The position numbers and the translations under genes were made by a program. This document shows positions 50,465 through 52,150 of a DNA stretch of 52,150 nucleotides, piece after piece. The notes under the pieces were generated by a model, which saw only the letters and a program-made list of their open reading frames with translations, was not told the DNA's origin and searched no databases. Position 1 is the first letter of the stretch. Each line of letters begins with the position of its first letter. Source of the stretch: a virus. The stretch spans positions 1 through 52,150 of IMG/VR virus record IMGVR_UViG_3300024979_000007. One strand, given 5' to 3'.

Positions 50465-50952
50465 TGCGTTCATACTTTAAGTCCGGCCTGCTGGCCGCAA
50501 TCTGTTTATCCGTTCTGGCCCTTGGTGGCTTTGCTGCACATCAGTCGATTGAGCTGACACAAGCTCAGGCTGCGATTGAAGCCAAAGACATCACCATCAA
50601 AACCCAATCCGACTCGCTGACCGAACTGGCAGCAACCGTCGATACGCTGTCCGGTCAGGTCGATGACCTGGTAACGCAGGCCGAACTGGTGGCCGCTCTC
50701 AATGCAGAGCACGAGCAAAACAAACAGGTGATTGCCGACACAGGCAACGACTGGCTGAACAACTCCAACAAACTGCAGGTATCCGAACATGAAACCACGC
50801 GAACTTGGGCTGCTATGCCTTTGCCTGATGATGCTCGCCGGATGCTCATCGACGCCAGCACCAGTGGTCAAAACAGTCACAGTAAGCAAACCAGTATTCG
50901 TCCTGCCACCTTCAAACATGATGGCTACTGGTTGCCCGCTACGGCCATTTAA
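50464..50952 (+). CDS. Inner-membrane spanin, Rz-like
   Basis: 162 residues from ATG 50464, overlapping the endolysin stop. One N-terminal membrane span (LLAAICLSVLALGGFAA) precedes a long coiled-coil periplasmic part. It would fuse inner and outer membranes together with the lipoprotein encoded in another frame inside this gene (50789 on). A longer frame back to 50308 overlaps endolysin and is rejected. Confidence 0.88.
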   Translation: MRSYFKSGLLAAICLSVLALGGFAAHQSIELTQAQAAIEAKDITIKTQSDSLTELAATVDTLSGQVDDLVTQAELVAALNAEHEQNKQVIADTGNDWLNNSNKLQVSEHETTRTWAAMPLPDDARRMLIDASTSGQNSHSKQTSIRPATFKHDGYWLPATAI

Positions 50953-51097
50953 CGGCACCACAAATCTGGACCATCACCGGTACACCCTTCAGCTCATCAC
51001 GGACATCAAACTATGCAATCTGGAATCCGAGCGGTATCGCAAGTGGCGGAGCACTCAGGTATGCATGAAGGAACCAGGCTTATGTCTGAAAAAGTAA
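50789..51097 (+). CDS. Outer-membrane spanin lipoprotein, Rz1-like
   Basis: 102 residues, starting inside Rz in a different frame. The signal peptide ends in the lipobox LAGC, with lipidated Cys19 followed by Ser-Ser-Thr-Pro-Ala-Pro. A Pro-rich region then leads to a short C-terminal domain. This embedded arrangement is typical of spanin pairs. Confidence 0.88.
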   Translation: MKPRELGLLCLCLMMLAGCSSTPAPVVKTVTVSKPVFVLPPSNMMATGCPLRPFNGTTNLDHHRYTLQLITDIKLCNLESERYRKWRSTQVCMKEPGLCLKK

Positions 51098-51297
51098 CAG
51101 CCAGTGGCTCTTACATTACAGCTGGGGCAACTACCGGCGTCGGCCTGCTCAGTCTGTCTGAGTGGGCTGTCGTAATCGGCATTCTGGCCACAATTGCGAC
51201 TTTCGCTTTGAACTACGTGGTGCAGGTCCGGAAGTTGAAAATGGATGAGCGTGAGCACGAAGCTCGGATGAAGCAGTACGAGACTGAGGCTGACTGA
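51082..51297 (+). CDS. Holin, single-span type
   Basis: 71 residues from ATG 51082 (AGGAACC upstream). A small hydrophilic start is followed by one strong membrane span (EWAVVIGILATIATFALNYV, about 27-46) and a highly charged tail (KLKMDEREHEARMKQYETEA). It should control the time of lysis. It overlaps the end of Rz1 by 16 nt, and its stop overlaps the terminase start. Lying after rather than before the endolysin is a less common order. Confidence 0.75.
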   Translation: MSEKVTASGSYITAGATTGVGLLSLSEWAVVIGILATIATFALNYVVQVRKLKMDEREHEARMKQYETEAD

Positions 51298-51851
51298 TGA
51301 CAGGTGCAGTAACTGCCTTTGGTGAAGATGGAAATCTCACAGCCAAAGAGGCTTTGTTTGTTCATCACTACGTGACCAACGGTTACAACGCCGCAGCCGC
51401 AGCCAGATCTGCAGGCTTTGCTGAATCATCCGCCAATACACAAGGCGCGAAGCTAGTCGCTAAGCCCAGAGTTAAAGCGGCCATCGATGCACTGATAGCG
51501 CCAACACTCAAAAAACTGAATGTCACCAAAGACCGGATCATCGAAGAGCTGGCCCTGATTGCATTCTCTGATATCGGCGAGGCATTCAATGCCAACGGTG
51601 ATTTGCTGCCAATCCACGACATGCCAGAAAGCATCCGCCGGGCGTTATCCGGTATCGATGTCGACATGCTGTTTGAAGGTCGCGGCGAAGATAAAGAACA
51701 CGTTGGCTTCACCAAAAAAATCCGCACCTGGGAAAAGACAAAAGCCATCGAGCTGCTCGGCAAACATCTGAAGATGTGGACCGACAAGATTGAGATTAAC
51801 GAGCGGCCAAAAGTCGTAGTCCGGGACTTCACCGGCGGAAATAAGGACTGA
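51297..51851 (+). CDS. terS: Terminase small subunit, Terminase_2 type
   Basis: 184 residues. The N-terminal HTH pattern LTAKEALFVHHYVTNGYNAA, then ARSAGFAESSANTQGAKLVA, is typical of this family, which binds the packaging site. The middle helices (KKLNVTKDRIIEELALIAFS) form the oligomer ring, and KAIELLGKHLKMW follows. The ATG overlaps the holin stop and the stop is 6 nt before the terL start. Confidence 0.93.
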   Translation: MTGAVTAFGEDGNLTAKEALFVHHYVTNGYNAAAAARSAGFAESSANTQGAKLVAKPRVKAAIDALIAPTLKKLNVTKDRIIEELALIAFSDIGEAFNANGDLLPIHDMPESIRRALSGIDVDMLFEGRGEDKEHVGFTKKIRTWEKTKAIELLGKHLKMWTDKIEINERPKVVVRDFTGGNKD

Positions 51852-51857
51852 TGCAGT

Positions 51858-52150
51858 GTGTCAGAGCAAACTGAAATTCGGTTTGAGATCCGCGCGCAAG
51901 GTGCGGTTCTCGCTGAATACATGCGCTGCAGGACTCGCGTTACTTGCATCATGGGCCCGCTCGGCTCTGGCAAGACATACGGAAGTTGTATGCGGGTCTT
52001 TAACCAGATCTGTGAACAGAAGCCCAACAGAAACGGGATCCGTAAAAGCCGCTGGATAGCGGTACGAAATACATATTCCGATCTTGAATCGACCACGATG
52101 AAAGATTGGAAGGACTTATACCACAGCGATGACATGCCGGCGCTTGGCCG
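51858..52150 (+). CDS. terL: Terminase large subunit, N-terminal part (continues at base 1)
   Basis: GTG 51858 is chosen because AAGGA lies about 10 nt upstream and an ATG at 51851 in another frame stops at once. The frame reads SEQTEIRFEIRAQGAVLAEY and reaches the Walker A motif GPLGSGKT near 51951-51974. It then joins base 1 (51963) in the same frame. Only the copy here carries Ser at the 52090 codon. Confidence 0.93.
   Translation, partial: MSEQTEIRFEIRAQGAVLAEYMRCRTRVTCIMGPLGSGKTYGSCMRVFNQICEQKPNRNGIRKSRWIAVRNTYSDLESTTMKDWKDLYHSDDMPALG
51963..52150. repeat. Right copy of the 188-bp terminal direct repeat
   Basis: Identical to 1-188 but for C at 52090 (T at 128). The complete genome is therefore 1-51962 as a circle. 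Confidence 0.95.

Noticed and set aside
1-52150. CRISPR array
   Set aside because: No regular series of identical repeats with unique spacers was seen; the immunity-region repeats are short, degenerate and irregularly spaced.

Overview
The window is the complete genome of a temperate, podovirus-type phage (or an excised or assembled prophage), opened inside the large terminase gene. The first 188 bases recur as the last 188 with one mismatch, so the unique circle is 51,962 bp. A near-perfect enterobacterial-type LexA box, a RecE/RecT-like pair, a lambda-like O/P/Q layout and a GH24 endolysin with Rz/Rz1 spanins point to a gammaproteobacterial host. I cannot name the genus from sequence alone.

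Layout. (1) 51297-28257, rightward late block: terminase small and large subunits, portal, scaffold, N4-gp56-type capsid protein, head-tail and tail proteins, tail fibres, a set of probable ejection proteins, and a 2,923-residue polyvalent protein with a DdrB/ParB-like domain, two zincin-like metal sites, a MuF-C-like region and an LPD38-like region. No tape measure or contractile-tail genes are seen. (2) 28258-31466: candidate attP with repeated GTGTACA/GGGGGTAC motifs, a tyrosine integrase, a membrane cargo gene, and a gene-free stretch of about 600 bp packed with long successive inverted repeats that looks like a large structured RNA. (3) 31467-39461, leftward early operon: RecE-like exonuclease, RecT, a DUF1351 protein, an excisionase-like HTH protein, adenine and cytosine DNA methyltransferases, SSB and several small coupled genes. 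(4) 39462-42617, immunity region: a repressor-like gene facing left, two HTH-type regulators facing right, a three-gene membrane-protein operon, a secreted repeat protein, and at least eight copies of an operator-like motif around CCANATGYGG. (5) 42618-48907, rightward early operon: zinc protein, O-like initiator with an iteron-type candidate origin, P-like helicase loader overlapping it by 158 nt, RusA resolvase, Q antiterminator. (6) 48908-51297: a pR'-like promoter followed at once by two terminators, a LexA box, a DUF2829 (Tad2-type, anti-Thoeris) protein, endolysin, spanins and holin, running on into the terminase genes.

How it fits together. The repressor candidates lack a LexA-like self-cleavage domain, while a LexA box lies near the lysis genes, so induction may go through a LexA-controlled gene as in phage 186 rather than by repressor cleavage. 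Q would let late transcription pass the two terminators and continue through lysis, packaging and virion genes around the circle join.

The points most worth following are the 30862-31428 structured-RNA candidate, the immunity operator network with its membrane-protein operon, the LexA box beside the Tad2-like gene, and a pair of tail-fibre repeats whose amino acids are almost identical but whose codons are nearly all different.
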